64,000 nucleotides of DNA, taken from NCBI GenBank assembly GCA_013112715.1, contig JABFGB010000002.1, positions 229,602-293,601 on the forward strand, in the 5' to 3' direction. This DNA is from Chloroflexota bacterium (GTDB lineage Bacteria > Chloroflexota > Anaerolineae > Aggregatilineales > J027). Each line of letters starts with the position of its first letter. Position 1 is the stretch's first letter. Made by a program: the position numbers and the translations under genes. Shown here piece after piece: positions 44,006-52,420 of this stretch. The notes beneath the pieces are model-generated. The model ran no database searches. It was not told where the DNA came from and saw only the letters and a list, made by a program, of their open reading frames with translations.

Positions 44006-44920
44006 CTAATTATTGAGGGCCGCCTGTGCCAATTTGTCTAGGCCATTCACTGCCGATGCCAGCGGGTTGCCTGCTTCAAGTGCCCATTCCACCGGACGAC
44101 CCTGTGCGGTGTATTTTTGTAGTTCGCGCCAAATCTCCGCATATTTGACCGGTGTGCCGCTGGCCGTTATCCAATTACGCTTTTGCCAGCCCTTGATCCA
44201 CTCAGTCACGCCCTTAAAGACATATTCACTGGTACAGTAAATTCGCAGCGGGGCATCCTTGGGCACGGTTTTGAAAATCTGTGAGGCGATCATCAATTCG
44301 AGTTTATTGGCGGATTCAACGGCGGGAACACGGCCTGTAAAATCCTGTGATTGGTCGCCATCCCACACCCGAATCGCCCAACCACCCGGCCCACCATTTT
44401 TTGGCACGACCACGCGAAAATAGACACTTAATGTGCCGGATGCTGCTTCAGCCATGACAATCGGAGCTTTTTCCGCAGTAGGTTTCGCGCCGGGGATGGC
44501 TGCTGCCGCCAATCGGTCTACTCGTTCGTTGTAAACATTGCCTGCGTGACCACGTACCCAATTCCAATGGATGTCGTGTTTTGTAACCAGCGCATTGAGC
44601 CGTTCCCATAAATCTTGATTTTTGACAGGCTGGCCTGTGCTGCTGCGCCAATCTTTGCGAATCCACCCCGGCATCCATTCGGTCAGGCCCTTTTTAACAT
44701 ACTCGCTGTCTACAAAAAGGTAAATTTCATGGGGCTGGTCAAAGGCTTGGAGGGCATTCATTACGGCTGTAAGTTCCATGCGGTTATTGGTGGTATCCTT
44801 TTCGCCGCCCGACAGTTCACGTTCCTGTCCGTTTTCATCAATAATCAAAACAGCCCAACCGCCGGGACCGGGATTGGGTTGGCAGCCACCATCGGTGTAA
44901 ATCGTTGCTTTTGGTTTCAT
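44006..44920 (-). CDS. rnhA: Ribonuclease H with an inactive second RNase H domain
   Basis: A 304-residue protein made of two RNase H-type domains. The first (1-143) is complete: Asp10 in TIYTDGGCQPNPGPGG, Glu49 in NNRMEL, Asp71 in FVDSEYV, His125 in RGHAGN and Asp135 in NERVDRLA. It should cut the RNA strand of RNA-DNA hybrids. The second (about 163-304) follows the same course, including GGPGGWA, NKLEL, SEYVFKGVTEWIKGWQKRNW and GLDKLAQAA, but Asp10 is replaced by Arg169, Asp71 by Thr230, and the His by Glu or a gap. Glu208 and Asp295 remain. The usual single-domain enzyme is about 150 residues, so this is a fused duplication whose second half probably binds without cutting. Confidence 0.9.
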   Translation of the reverse strand: MKPKATIYTDGGCQPNPGPGGWAVLIIDENGQERELSGGEKDTTNNRMELTAVMNALQAFDQPHEIYLFVDSEYVKKGLTEWMPGWIRKDWRSSTGQPVKNQDLWERLNALVTKHDIHWNWVRGHAGNVYNERVDRLAAAAIPGAKPTAEKAPIVMAEAASGTLSVYFRVVVPKNGGPGGWAIRVWDGDQSQDFTGRVPAVESANKLELMIASQIFKTVPKDAPLRIYCTSEYVFKGVTEWIKGWQKRNWITASGTPVKYAEIWRELQKYTAQGRPVEWALEAGNPLASAVNGLDKLAQAALNN

Positions 44921-44996
44921 TCGGTAAGCGTGTCCTTTTTCTGCAATGACGCCTCAAAAGTATGGCTGTCGCACCTCATCGACGCAACCCCAATTA

Positions 44997-45005
44997 TGTT
45001 ATAAT
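44997..45005 (+). promoter_or_regulatory. Extended -10 promoter of the Clp/RF-like gene
   Basis: TGT followed by a perfect TATAAT at 45000-45005 forms an extended -10 box 46 bases before the ATG at 45051. A weak -35 (TCGACG) lies 15 bases upstream. Transcription should begin near 45011. Confidence 0.6.
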
Positions 45006-45050
45006 GTGCGTTCCAAACTTTGGTAATGGGCAGATTTGTACTGGAACACC

Positions 45051-48000
45051 ATGAAATTTAAATTTCATCTTTACGTTCAAAAACATCGGAACCGCACGTA
45101 TACCGTGACGGTGCTGCCATTTTATGACATCAGCAGTTACGGCATCAATATGACGGAGATCAAAAAAGAGCTATCGGATGTCGTGATTGAACGCATTGCT
45201 GAAATGCCACCCAACCAACTGCATCGTTTGGAGTTTGATTCGCACATTTATCTGCAAAAAGTGCAGGTTGAACTCCGCCCAGTTGACCGCAAGAAACGTA
45301 ACAAACGCCGCGAAAAGGTCAAACTCCTGTTTAGTGTACTGGTTGAACCGCAAGAAGACGGTCAGTTATATGTCACCGTACCAAAACTTGGCCCACACGG
45401 GCCTGCTTTCTATGTGTACCAACCCGACGAATTGCAGACGCAGGCCAATATCGAATTGGCTGGCTGGCTCGATAATCTATCGCTCGATCAGTTGATGGAA
45501 TATCGGTATGCGCGGACCGAGACGCTGGAAACCTTGGAAGTTGAAGTCTCACTGAAAAAACCCAAAGAACGCGAGTCCAATAACCATGAACGCGGTGGGA
45601 TGTTTGGGCGCGGCGGTGGGGACGGTCATTGGGCCTTGAAAGAAATGGGCATCAATTTGACCGCACAGACGACTGAAAAACGCTTCCGCAAGGCTTATCA
45701 CCGTGAAGAAGTGGTAGATAAGGCCATGCAGGTGCTGCTGCAATCGCGTAATAACAGCGTTTTGTTAACTGGCCCTAGCGAAAGTGGCAAAACTTCGATT
45801 GTGCATGAAATTGTGCGGCGGGTCGCCTCCCAAGACGCGCCAGAAGGATTGGTGGAACGCGAAATCTGGATGCTGGCCCCGGATCGGATTATCGCAGGGG
45901 CACAGTACATTGGCACATGGGAAGAACGCATCAACGATTTGGTCAATGAGTGCCGCAAAAAGCAGCATATTTTGTATGTCAGCGATCTGCCCGGTTTGTT
46001 GGAAATTGGCCGTTGGTCAAAAAGTGATGCCAACGTCGCCCAAGCCCTGAAACCCCACATCGCCTCAGGTGAAGTCGTGATTATCGGGGAGGGGTCGCCG
46101 GATCGCGTAACGATGGGCGAACGGCTCGGCTCGGATTTCATGAATTTGTTCCGGCGGGTAGATGTGCCAGCTATGTCGGAGGAAGAAACACTCGCGGTTT
46201 TGAGCAACGTGGCCCGCGATTTGGAACGGGAATTTGACCTACGCATTGAACCTAGTGCCAATGAAGCCGCCACCCAGCTTTCGCGCCGATTTTCACCTTA
46301 TCGTGCTTTTCCGGGCAAGGCCATTCGTTTGTTGGAAGAAGCAGTGGCCGATGTCTCCCGTAAAAAGGATTCGGCGGAGTCGGATAACGGACGGGATGCT
46401 CCTACGTCGGCCAGTCTGCTGCGGCGATTACCCAAACGGGCAGTGGTCAAACGGCAGCATGTCATTGACACTTTTGCCCGCCATTCGGGGATGCCGGAAT
46501 TTATTGTCAATGACCGTTCGCGCCTTGATCTGGCAGAAGTTGAGAAATACTTCATGGAGCGGGTGCGCGGTCAAGAGCAGGCGGTTGGTTCAATCGTCAG
46601 TTTGGTAGCGACGGTCAAAGCGGGTTTAAATGACCCCGGCAAACCGCTCGGCACATTTTTGTTTATTGGGCCGACCGGGGTCGGCAAAACTTTTCTCGCC
46701 AAGACGCTGGCCTCCTATCTGTTTGGCGACGAAAAACGCCTAATCCGCTTCGATATGAGCGAATATGCTGATTTGGATGGGGTGTCGCGTCTCATCGGGT
46801 CGTTTGGCAGTGAAGGCGAATTGACCAAGCAGGTGCGTGCCCAACCGTTTTCGGTGGTGCTGCTGGACGAATTTGAAAAAGCCTCCCCACGCATCTATGA
46901 CATCTTTTTGCAGGTGTTGGGCGAAGGGCGCTTGACCGATGCGGGTGGCCGCACGACCTTTTTCCACAACAGCATCATTATCTTAACCAGTAATCTGGGG
47001 ACATCAGCAGGCGGTTTTCGCGGCTTAGGTTTTGGCAGCGAAAACGTCAACTATGCCGAACTAAACGCCCAATTGATGGTGCATTTCAAGGAGCAGGTCG
47101 AGAAATATTTCCGGCCTGAATTTGTCAACCGCATTGACCATGTGGTGGTGTTTAAACAGCTTGAACCGCTGGCCCTGCGCAGTATTGCCTCACGCGAATT
47201 GGGCGAAATTCTCATGCGTGATGGCATCACCCGCCGTAATTTGTTGGTCGAAATTGACGATGCGGTGATTGATCTAGTCTTGGAAAAAGGCTACAGCCCG
47301 CAATATGGCGCACGTCCGCTCAAGCGTGAAATTGAACGGTTGGTGGTCGCCCCGATGGCCCACCAATTGGCCCAAAAATCGGTGGATGATACTGAGTTAA
47401 TGCGGATTGAGGTGGATCGGGAAAGCAAGCAGATCAACCTCAAGCTCGTGCCGATTGACGAAGCACGTACCACGACACAAGTAGCCCTTTCGACGGCGCT
47501 GGATGGAACGGATATTCAAAAGCTGCAAATGGATACCGGGCAGTTGTTGGAAGGGTTCGCTATGCTGCGCCGCCGATTAGCGGATTGGGCCGACAGCGAT
47601 ACGGTCAAAGAGATGAATACCGAAAAAGCAGCCCTTTTGACGGCGACCCAGCAACCGGATTTTTGGGATAAAGGGGATGAGGCCCGCCGCCGATTGGCCC
47701 GTTTCTACTTCCTTGATCGTCTGACCCGCCGCCTGCGCCAACTGCTGGAACGCTGCGAATATCTGGAAGATTTTGCTATGCTGGTCAATCGGGAGCGCGA
47801 TTTGCGTTATCAGCCGGATTTGGCGCGAGATTATGCCGAGCTATATAGCAATGTGCTGTATCTTGAAATCGAGATGCGAACGGGACATCTACCGCACCGC
47901 CACCAAGCGATGATGTTAATTAATCGCTTGGGTCAATCGCCGATGAAAGATCAACAGGCTGCGACGGAATGGCCCCGCAAAATCGCCCGTATGTATCTGG

Positions 48001-48605
48001 AATGGGCAGAGCGTAAGGGTTATGACCGTGAGGTGTATTTGCTGCAACCGGATGAAAAAAGCCCCGGTAAGATGGCTTTCCATCACATCACCGCTGGGAA
48101 CTATGATGAACTCATCAAACGTTTTGAGGCTTATGCTCCCTCCGAAGAATTTGCGATCTTTTTTGAGGGTAGTAATGTGTTTGGTTTCCTCAAAGGGGAG
48201 CGTGGCACTCATAAATTGGTTGGGATAGATGGCGCATCGGATGAGTTGTGTCGGGTGCAGGTCTTTGCGATTCCTGATGGTACCAATATCAGCCGTTGGC
48301 TCTCAGATTATCAGTACATCAAAAACGAGATTGCGGAGGGCAAACGTCCACCACCCCCTACCGAAAAACTCACTGTCATCCGCACCTATTCATTAGAAAA
48401 ACAGGGCGAACGCTTTGTGCGGGATATGCGCACGACGGTACGTACTACGCGCATCAAAGACGTGATGGAAAAAGGCCGCTTGGATGATTTTATTTTGGCC
48501 TATTTGCAGCAGGAAGATGAAAATGTGGCATGGGAAGACCGTTTCCCGCCGACCTTCCCGTTCGAGCGCCGCGTCTATCGTGACCGCAATCCTTCAACTT
48601 CCTAA
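45051..48605 (+). CDS. ClpB/ClpC-like double AAA+ ATPase fused to a release-factor-2-like domain
   Basis: A 1184-residue protein. Residues 1-200 are a unique domain, not the usual Clp N-domain. AAA1 (about 205-470) has Walker A GPSESGKT at 241-248, but its Walker B reads ILYVSD in place of the usual hydrophobics-Asp-Glu. AAA2 has GPTGVGKT (540-547), VVLLDEFEKA (Asp606, Glu607), GRLTDAGGRT and the ClpB-type small domain PQYGARPLKREIERL. The usual GYVG pore loop after SRLIG is missing. Residues about 835-1160 resemble release factor 2: QPDFWDKGDEARR (868-880), ARMYLEWAERKGY (979-991), FLKGERGTHKLVGID (1046-1060), and the tail VRDMRTTVR...RLDDFILAYL. The GGQ peptidyl-hydrolase domain is absent. 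A ribosome-linked remodelling role is my inference. Confidence 0.85.
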   Translation: MKFKFHLYVQKHRNRTYTVTVLPFYDISSYGINMTEIKKELSDVVIERIAEMPPNQLHRLEFDSHIYLQKVQVELRPVDRKKRNKRREKVKLLFSVLVEPQEDGQLYVTVPKLGPHGPAFYVYQPDELQTQANIELAGWLDNLSLDQLMEYRYARTETLETLEVEVSLKKPKERESNNHERGGMFGRGGGDGHWALKEMGINLTAQTTEKRFRKAYHREEVVDKAMQVLLQSRNNSVLLTGPSESGKTSIVHEIVRRVASQDAPEGLVEREIWMLAPDRIIAGAQYIGTWEERINDLVNECRKKQHILYVSDLPGLLEIGRWSKSDANVAQALKPHIASGEVVIIGEGSPDRVTMGERLGSDFMNLFRRVDVPAMSEEETLAVLSNVARDLEREFDLRIEPSANEAATQLSRRFSPYRAFPGKAIRLLEEAVADVSRKKDSAESDNGRDAPTSASLLRRLPKRAVVKRQHVIDTFARHSGMPEFIVNDRSRLDLAEVEKYFMERVRGQEQAVGSIVSLVATVKAGLNDPGKPLGTFLFIGPTGVGKTFLAKTLASYLFGDEKRLIRFDMSEYADLDGVSRLIGSFGSEGELTKQVRAQPFSVVLLDEFEKASPRIYDIFLQVLGEGRLTDAGGRTTFFHNSIIILTSNLGTSAGGFRGLGFGSENVNYAELNAQLMVHFKEQVEKYFRPEFVNRIDHVVVFKQLEPLALRSIASRELGEILMRDGITRRNLLVEIDDAVIDLVLEKGYSPQYGARPLKREIERLVVAPMAHQLAQKSVDDTELMRIEVDRESKQINLKLVPIDEARTTTQVALSTALDGTDIQKLQMDTGQLLEGFAMLRRRLADWADSDTVKEMNTEKAALLTATQQPDFWDKGDEARRRLARFYFLDRLTRRLRQLLERCEYLEDFAMLVNRERDLRYQPDLARDYAELYSNVLYLEIEMRTGHLPHRHQAMMLINRLGQSPMKDQQAATEWPRKIARMYLEWAERKGYDREVYLLQPDEKSPGKMAFHHITAGNYDELIKRFEAYAPSEEFAIFFEGSNVFGFLKGERGTHKLVGIDGASDELCRVQVFAIPDGTNISRWLSDYQYIKNEIAEGKRPPPPTEKLTVIRTYSLEKQGERFVRDMRTTVRTTRIKDVMEKGRLDDFILAYLQQEDENVAWEDRFPPTFPFERRVYRDRNPSTS

Positions 48606-48627
48606 AGGATTTGTCAGTTTTTGTTGA

Positions 48628-48655
48628 GGTGGGTTAGCAAACCCTCCACGTTTTT
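48628..48655 (+). terminator. Terminator after the Clp/RF-like gene
   Basis: GGGTT and AACCC pair around AGCA, extended by a GG/CC pair after one mismatch, followed by ACG and five T. It lies about 22 bases after the stop codon. Confidence 0.5.
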
Positions 48656-48691
48656 CAACACTATGTAATACTTCAATTAGGAATATTACGG

Positions 48692-49075
48692 ATGGCCGAG
48701 ATTACGCCGGGTCAGGTTTACGATATTATTGGTAGTGCAGGCTTTGAAAAACTGGTTGCGGGGTTCTATCGGCGGGTTGCTACGGATGATGTTTTGCGCC
48801 CGATGTATCCCGAAGACGATTTAGAACCGGCCCGCCGCCGTCTGCAATTGTTCTTGGAACAGTTTTTTGGTGGCCCCACCACTTATTCGCAAGAACGGGG
48901 GCATCCCCGCCTGCGGATGCGTCATGCGCCTTTCAAAATTGACCAAGCGGCGCGAAATCGTTGGGTTGAACTGATGATCGCTGCGTTGGACGAGGTTGGA
49001 TTGGACCCGGAAGTTGCAGCAGTGATGCGGGATTATTTTGAAAATGGGGCGTCATTTTTGATCAATTCTCAGTGA
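48692..49075 (+). CDS. Truncated haemoglobin, group II type
   Basis: A 127-residue globin of the truncated (2-on-2) class. The start (VYDIIGSAGFEKLVAGFYRRVATDDVLRPMYPEDDLEPARRRLQLFLEQFFGGPTTYSQERGHPRLRMRHAPFKID) has the family features: Tyr at helix B (GFYRR), Phe and Tyr in the distal region, and the proximal His in RMRHAPF. Trp in NRWVELM is the group II helix-G tryptophan. Such proteins bind O2 or NO and may protect against nitrosative or oxidative stress. It may be co-transcribed with the small membrane-protein gene that follows closely. Confidence 0.9.
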   Translation: MAEITPGQVYDIIGSAGFEKLVAGFYRRVATDDVLRPMYPEDDLEPARRRLQLFLEQFFGGPTTYSQERGHPRLRMRHAPFKIDQAARNRWVELMIAALDEVGLDPEVAAVMRDYFENGASFLINSQ

Positions 49076-49089
49076 GGGGAGAAAACGGT

Positions 49090-49473
49090 ATGGCAAAAGC
49101 ACCTACCCGGCCAAGCGCCCGGATTGATAGGATCACCCGTCGCGTGGCCCAGATGTCGCGGCCCACGCGGATTGTGGTGAACATGCTGATTTCTTTGACA
49201 GTAGTTGGTTTGATCGGTCTGCCCATTATGTTTCTATTGGCGGGTAGCGATACGGTTGAAGGCGGAGGGGTAGCAGCCGTTCCAGTCACCATTTTGGCCC
49301 TGATTTGGTTAGTGACCTATGGCATTGGATGGTGGGCCATGGTCGGTTTTGACACAGATGTAGAGTGGGTGGCAGGACGACCTGCTGGTTGGATGCTGGT
49401 TTTTGGCGTGATGGTCTTTCTCATTTTTGCGCTAGAAATTATATTGAGTTTATTATTTGGTTTTGTCCTATAG
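49090..49473 (+). CDS. Small membrane protein, unrecognised
   Basis: A 127-residue protein with a basic 35-residue N-terminus (RPSARIDRITRRVAQMSRPTR) and three hydrophobic segments: IVVNMLISLTVVGLIGLPIMFLL, AAVPVTILALIWLVTYGIGWWAMVGF and AGWMLVFGVMVFLIFALEIILSLLFGF. ATG 49090 is used because GGGGAG lies upstream; the frame extends back to 49072, overlapping the globin stop. It lies between the globin and lipoprotein genes with tight spacing, so the three are probably one operon. Family unknown. Confidence 0.6.
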   Translation: MAKAPTRPSARIDRITRRVAQMSRPTRIVVNMLISLTVVGLIGLPIMFLLAGSDTVEGGGVAAVPVTILALIWLVTYGIGWWAMVGFDTDVEWVAGRPAGWMLVFGVMVFLIFALEIILSLLFGFVL

Positions 49474-49493
49474 ATGGCTTGGAGGGAAAGCTA

Positions 49494-50183
49494 ATGCGCC
49501 GATTATCGCTGTGGGGGTTACTGATCTTAGTTCTAATTTTAGCGGCGTGTGGTGGGGATAAAGACAAAGACAATGGGGGAGCGAGTAGGGGCAGCGAGAA
49601 TACCCCGTTGCCGACCACTACTGCTACGGATGTGCCAACCGCGACCACCATCCCGATTATCACCAATCCAACGCTGCCTCCCCCGGCGACGATTGATGTG
49701 CGAAACCCAAATTCTAACGCCACGTCGGGTAATGTTGGACAGCCAACCAGTCAAACAGCGCCTATCCCAACACGCGGCGGTGGGCCGACCCTGCCTCCCA
49801 CATGGACGCCCAGTTCGGGCAGCAGCGCTGCTACAACGCCCTCAGTGGCTCCTCCAACGTTGGTCATACCTACCTTTGAACGCCCTGCAATCTGTGACAG
49901 TTTTGCGCCCGACTATGAGCGAAATATTGACCAACATTTTGTGAACACCGACTTGACCATTTATTGGTTTCCAGTAGCTGCCGAGGGAGTAATCTACGCG
50001 GTGGAATTGTATGACGTGGCCGGGGTCGTGGTATTTTCAACCGAGATTCCCGAAACGCAAATCACATTCACTGGAGACTATTTCCCTACACGCGGCACCT
50101 ATTATTGGACGGTGCGGGCCAAACAAAATGGTGCGGTCATTGATTGCGGGGCTATTGATAACGAGGTGTTCGTCAATGGTTAA
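49494..50183 (+). CDS. Lipoprotein with low-complexity linker and C-terminal beta domain
   Basis: A 229-residue lipoprotein. LSLWGLLILVLILAAC is the signal ending in the lipobox, so Cys18 or so is the lipid-modified residue. Residues about 30-130 are a Pro/Thr/Ser-rich linker (for example TTTATDVPTATTIPIITNPT). The last 95 residues form a small beta-sandwich (ICDSFAPDYERNIDQHFVNTDLTIYWFPV, ending TYYWTVRAKQNGAVIDCGAI) with two Cys that could bond. The ATG at 49494 is preferred because GGAGG precedes it and the signal starts there, although the reading frame stays open back to 49365. Role unknown. Confidence 0.68.
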   Translation: MRRLSLWGLLILVLILAACGGDKDKDNGGASRGSENTPLPTTTATDVPTATTIPIITNPTLPPPATIDVRNPNSNATSGNVGQPTSQTAPIPTRGGGPTLPPTWTPSSGSSAATTPSVAPPTLVIPTFERPAICDSFAPDYERNIDQHFVNTDLTIYWFPVAAEGVIYAVELYDVAGVVVFSTEIPETQITFTGDYFPTRGTYYWTVRAKQNGAVIDCGAIDNEVFVNG

Positions 50184-50207
50184 TTCCCGAAACGAAATCG
50201 GAAAAAA

Positions 50208-50235
50208 GGGCCGATTTTGTGGGTCGGCTTTTTTG
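50208..50235. terminator. Terminator between convergent genes
   Basis: GCCGA at 50210-50214 pairs with TCGGC at 50224-50228 across a 9-base loop, followed by six T on the forward strand and preceded by a run of A, so it can serve both the lipoprotein gene and the kinase gene ending at 50240. Confidence 0.6.
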
Positions 50236-50239
50236 TTGA

Positions 50240-52354
50240 CTATTGGGTATCTGTGAGAGGCAACCAGCAGCCAAAAGTGCTGCCAACGCCGGGGGTGCTG
50301 GAAAAATAAACCTCCCCCCCATGTCGTTCAATCACTGCCTTAACCAGACTTAACCCTAAGCCAGTGCCGGGAATATCCTCAGTACCGGGGGCTTGGGCAC
50401 GATAGAATCGCTGAAATAAACCGTTTTGGCGATCCTGTGGAATCCCAAAACCGCTATCCTCCACTTCGAACCGAAATCGCCCATTTTCTACCCAACTGCG
50501 TACCTCGACCCGACCCTCATCCGGAGTGTATTTGATGGCATTCCCAACCAAATTGCTGAAGGCTTGGGTCAATTGAATTTCGCTGCCCGATACCAAGACG
50601 GATTGCGGTGGCAGATTCACGATGTAGTTTTGATGTTTTAGGTCGGCTTGTGAGCGCCCACTTTCGCTGACCTCACTGACTACCATCCACATATTGACAG
50701 GTTGGCGTTTGATGTCTTGCTGACTCTCAATTTTTTCCAGATTTAAGATGTCTTCCATCAAGCTCTGCATTCGATTGAGGCCGTTTTTCATGCGGGTCAC
50801 AAATTCAGTTTGTTGGGCATCAAGGCGTGAAGCTAAATCCATCAGCAGCAATTCAAGATAACCTTTGACGCTGTGCAGCGGATTACGTAGGTCGTGCGAG
50901 GCCATCCGAATCATTTCCGATTTGACCTGTTCCAACTCGCGCACATTAGCAAAGAGGGTGGCTTGCTGTAATGCGACGGTTGCTTGGAGGGCCATACTGC
51001 GCACAAGGCTGATTTCGTCAGGCTGAAATTGGCGATTATGGCGGCTTTCGCATAAGATCAACATCCCCAATAAATCTTCTTCATAGATCAGCGGCACAAC
51101 CAAAATGGACTGCGCTTTCATGGCGGTAATGATGCTGTGGATGCGGGGATTAACGGACGAATCGCTCAGGCGGAATTGACGCGGGCCTTCTCTAACCGTT
51201 CGCATGAAATCGGGATAATCTTGTTCACTATATAGCGTGCCTTCGTCCGGTAGGGCGTCCGGCATTTTGTCTTGCACAAAGCCGTTTTTGACCCGCAGCA
51301 CCTTAATGCGTGGGTCGTATTCAAGGAAACAGGCGCTTGAACCCTCGAGCAGTGTGACGATGCCACGTGCCGATAGCTCGATGACATCTTGGCGTTCCAA
51401 TCGGCTCGAAATAGTGGTGCTGACCTGATAGAGCTTTTCAAGCTGGCTGGCATAGGTCTGCGTTTTTTGATAGATGCGAGTTTTGTCGAGGGCTGCGGCG
51501 GTGCGCCCAGCGAGATGCACCAAAAATTCCCAGTCGCTGCTGTTGGTGAATTCACTCACGGGGACATTTTCAAGCGCGATAAAACCAGCGGGTTTGCCAC
51601 GCATCATCATTGGGATGAATAGATTTCCGGTTTGGTCATGGGGGCGGGCATCCACTACCGGGGTATTGTCCTGAAACATCTTGATGGTGTAGGGATAGTT
51701 TTTATAGAGCGAGTCTAGGGTCATAGGCCCCGTGAGAATTTGCGATTTCCCCACACTCGCCAACTTCTCTAATAACAACGTTTCTTCGTTCAGCCATGCC
51801 ACTCCACAGACGGTCGCCCCACTACGGCGTAGCGCACTATCAATTGCCAGATTTAGTACCCGTTCAATATTGAGGGTATAGCCCAACTCACGGTCAATGC
51901 GATGCAAAATATCTAACTGCTGGATTTTCTCTTGAAGATTGTCTTCTAGTTCGCGGGATTTGAGCAGACGGCGTACCCGATTGCGTAAAACGGCCCAATT
52001 GATGGGCTTAGTCAAATAATCGGTGCTGCCAGCTTTAAATGCCTGTTCGACTGCATCAAATTCGTCATAGGCCGTCATGATGACTACTGGGGTTTGTGGG
52101 CCACCGGGCAGTGTCTGGATTCTGGCACAGGCCTCTAGTCCATCCATCACGGGCATCATCAAATCCATGAGGATAATGTCAGGCTGATACTCCTCAAATA
52201 ACGAGACTCCCTCAGCACCATCGGCGGCAAGGATGACGGAATACCCTTCCGCTTCCATCACGGTTTTGACCATTGTTTGCATCCCTGTGTCATCATCTAC
52301 ACAAAGGACAAGGGGATTGCGGTTAGCAGTCGGCAGCATGAACCAATCTTTCAT
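50240..52354 (-). CDS. Hybrid response regulator / GAF / histidine kinase
   Basis: A 704-residue soluble signalling protein. The receiver (about 10-130) has VLCVDDDTG and the phosphorylation Asp in IILMDLMMPVMDGLEAC. Two GAF-type domains follow (about 155-305 and 315-470): LSIDSALRRSGATVCGVAWLNEE and VALQQATLF flank them. The kinase core has the phospho-acceptor His in MIRMASHDLRNPLHSVKGYLELLL, then FSNLVGNAIKYTPDEG (N box), FEVEDSGFGIPQDRQ (G1) and GTGLGLSLVKAVIERHGGEV (G2). It therefore receives a phosphate on the receiver and controls its own or another kinase output. No DNA-binding domain. It stands alone on the reverse strand. Confidence 0.88.
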   Translation of the reverse strand: MKDWFMLPTANRNPLVLCVDDDTGMQTMVKTVMEAEGYSVILAADGAEGVSLFEEYQPDIILMDLMMPVMDGLEACARIQTLPGGPQTPVVIMTAYDEFDAVEQAFKAGSTDYLTKPINWAVLRNRVRRLLKSRELEDNLQEKIQQLDILHRIDRELGYTLNIERVLNLAIDSALRRSGATVCGVAWLNEETLLLEKLASVGKSQILTGPMTLDSLYKNYPYTIKMFQDNTPVVDARPHDQTGNLFIPMMMRGKPAGFIALENVPVSEFTNSSDWEFLVHLAGRTAAALDKTRIYQKTQTYASQLEKLYQVSTTISSRLERQDVIELSARGIVTLLEGSSACFLEYDPRIKVLRVKNGFVQDKMPDALPDEGTLYSEQDYPDFMRTVREGPRQFRLSDSSVNPRIHSIITAMKAQSILVVPLIYEEDLLGMLILCESRHNRQFQPDEISLVRSMALQATVALQQATLFANVRELEQVKSEMIRMASHDLRNPLHSVKGYLELLLMDLASRLDAQQTEFVTRMKNGLNRMQSLMEDILNLEKIESQQDIKRQPVNMWMVVSEVSESGRSQADLKHQNYIVNLPPQSVLVSGSEIQLTQAFSNLVGNAIKYTPDEGRVEVRSWVENGRFRFEVEDSGFGIPQDRQNGLFQRFYRAQAPGTEDIPGTGLGLSLVKAVIERHGGEVYFSSTPGVGSTFGCWLPLTDTQ

Positions 52355-52420
52355 TTATAAATAATGTAAATTGCTAGGCCCTAGTTTAACTTTAGAACCC
52401 TGTTTGATGCAAAAGGCAGA

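Noticed and set aside
49365-49493. An earlier start for the lipoprotein at 49494
   Set aside because: It overlaps the preceding membrane-protein gene, and the signal peptide with GGAGG upstream clearly starts at 49494.
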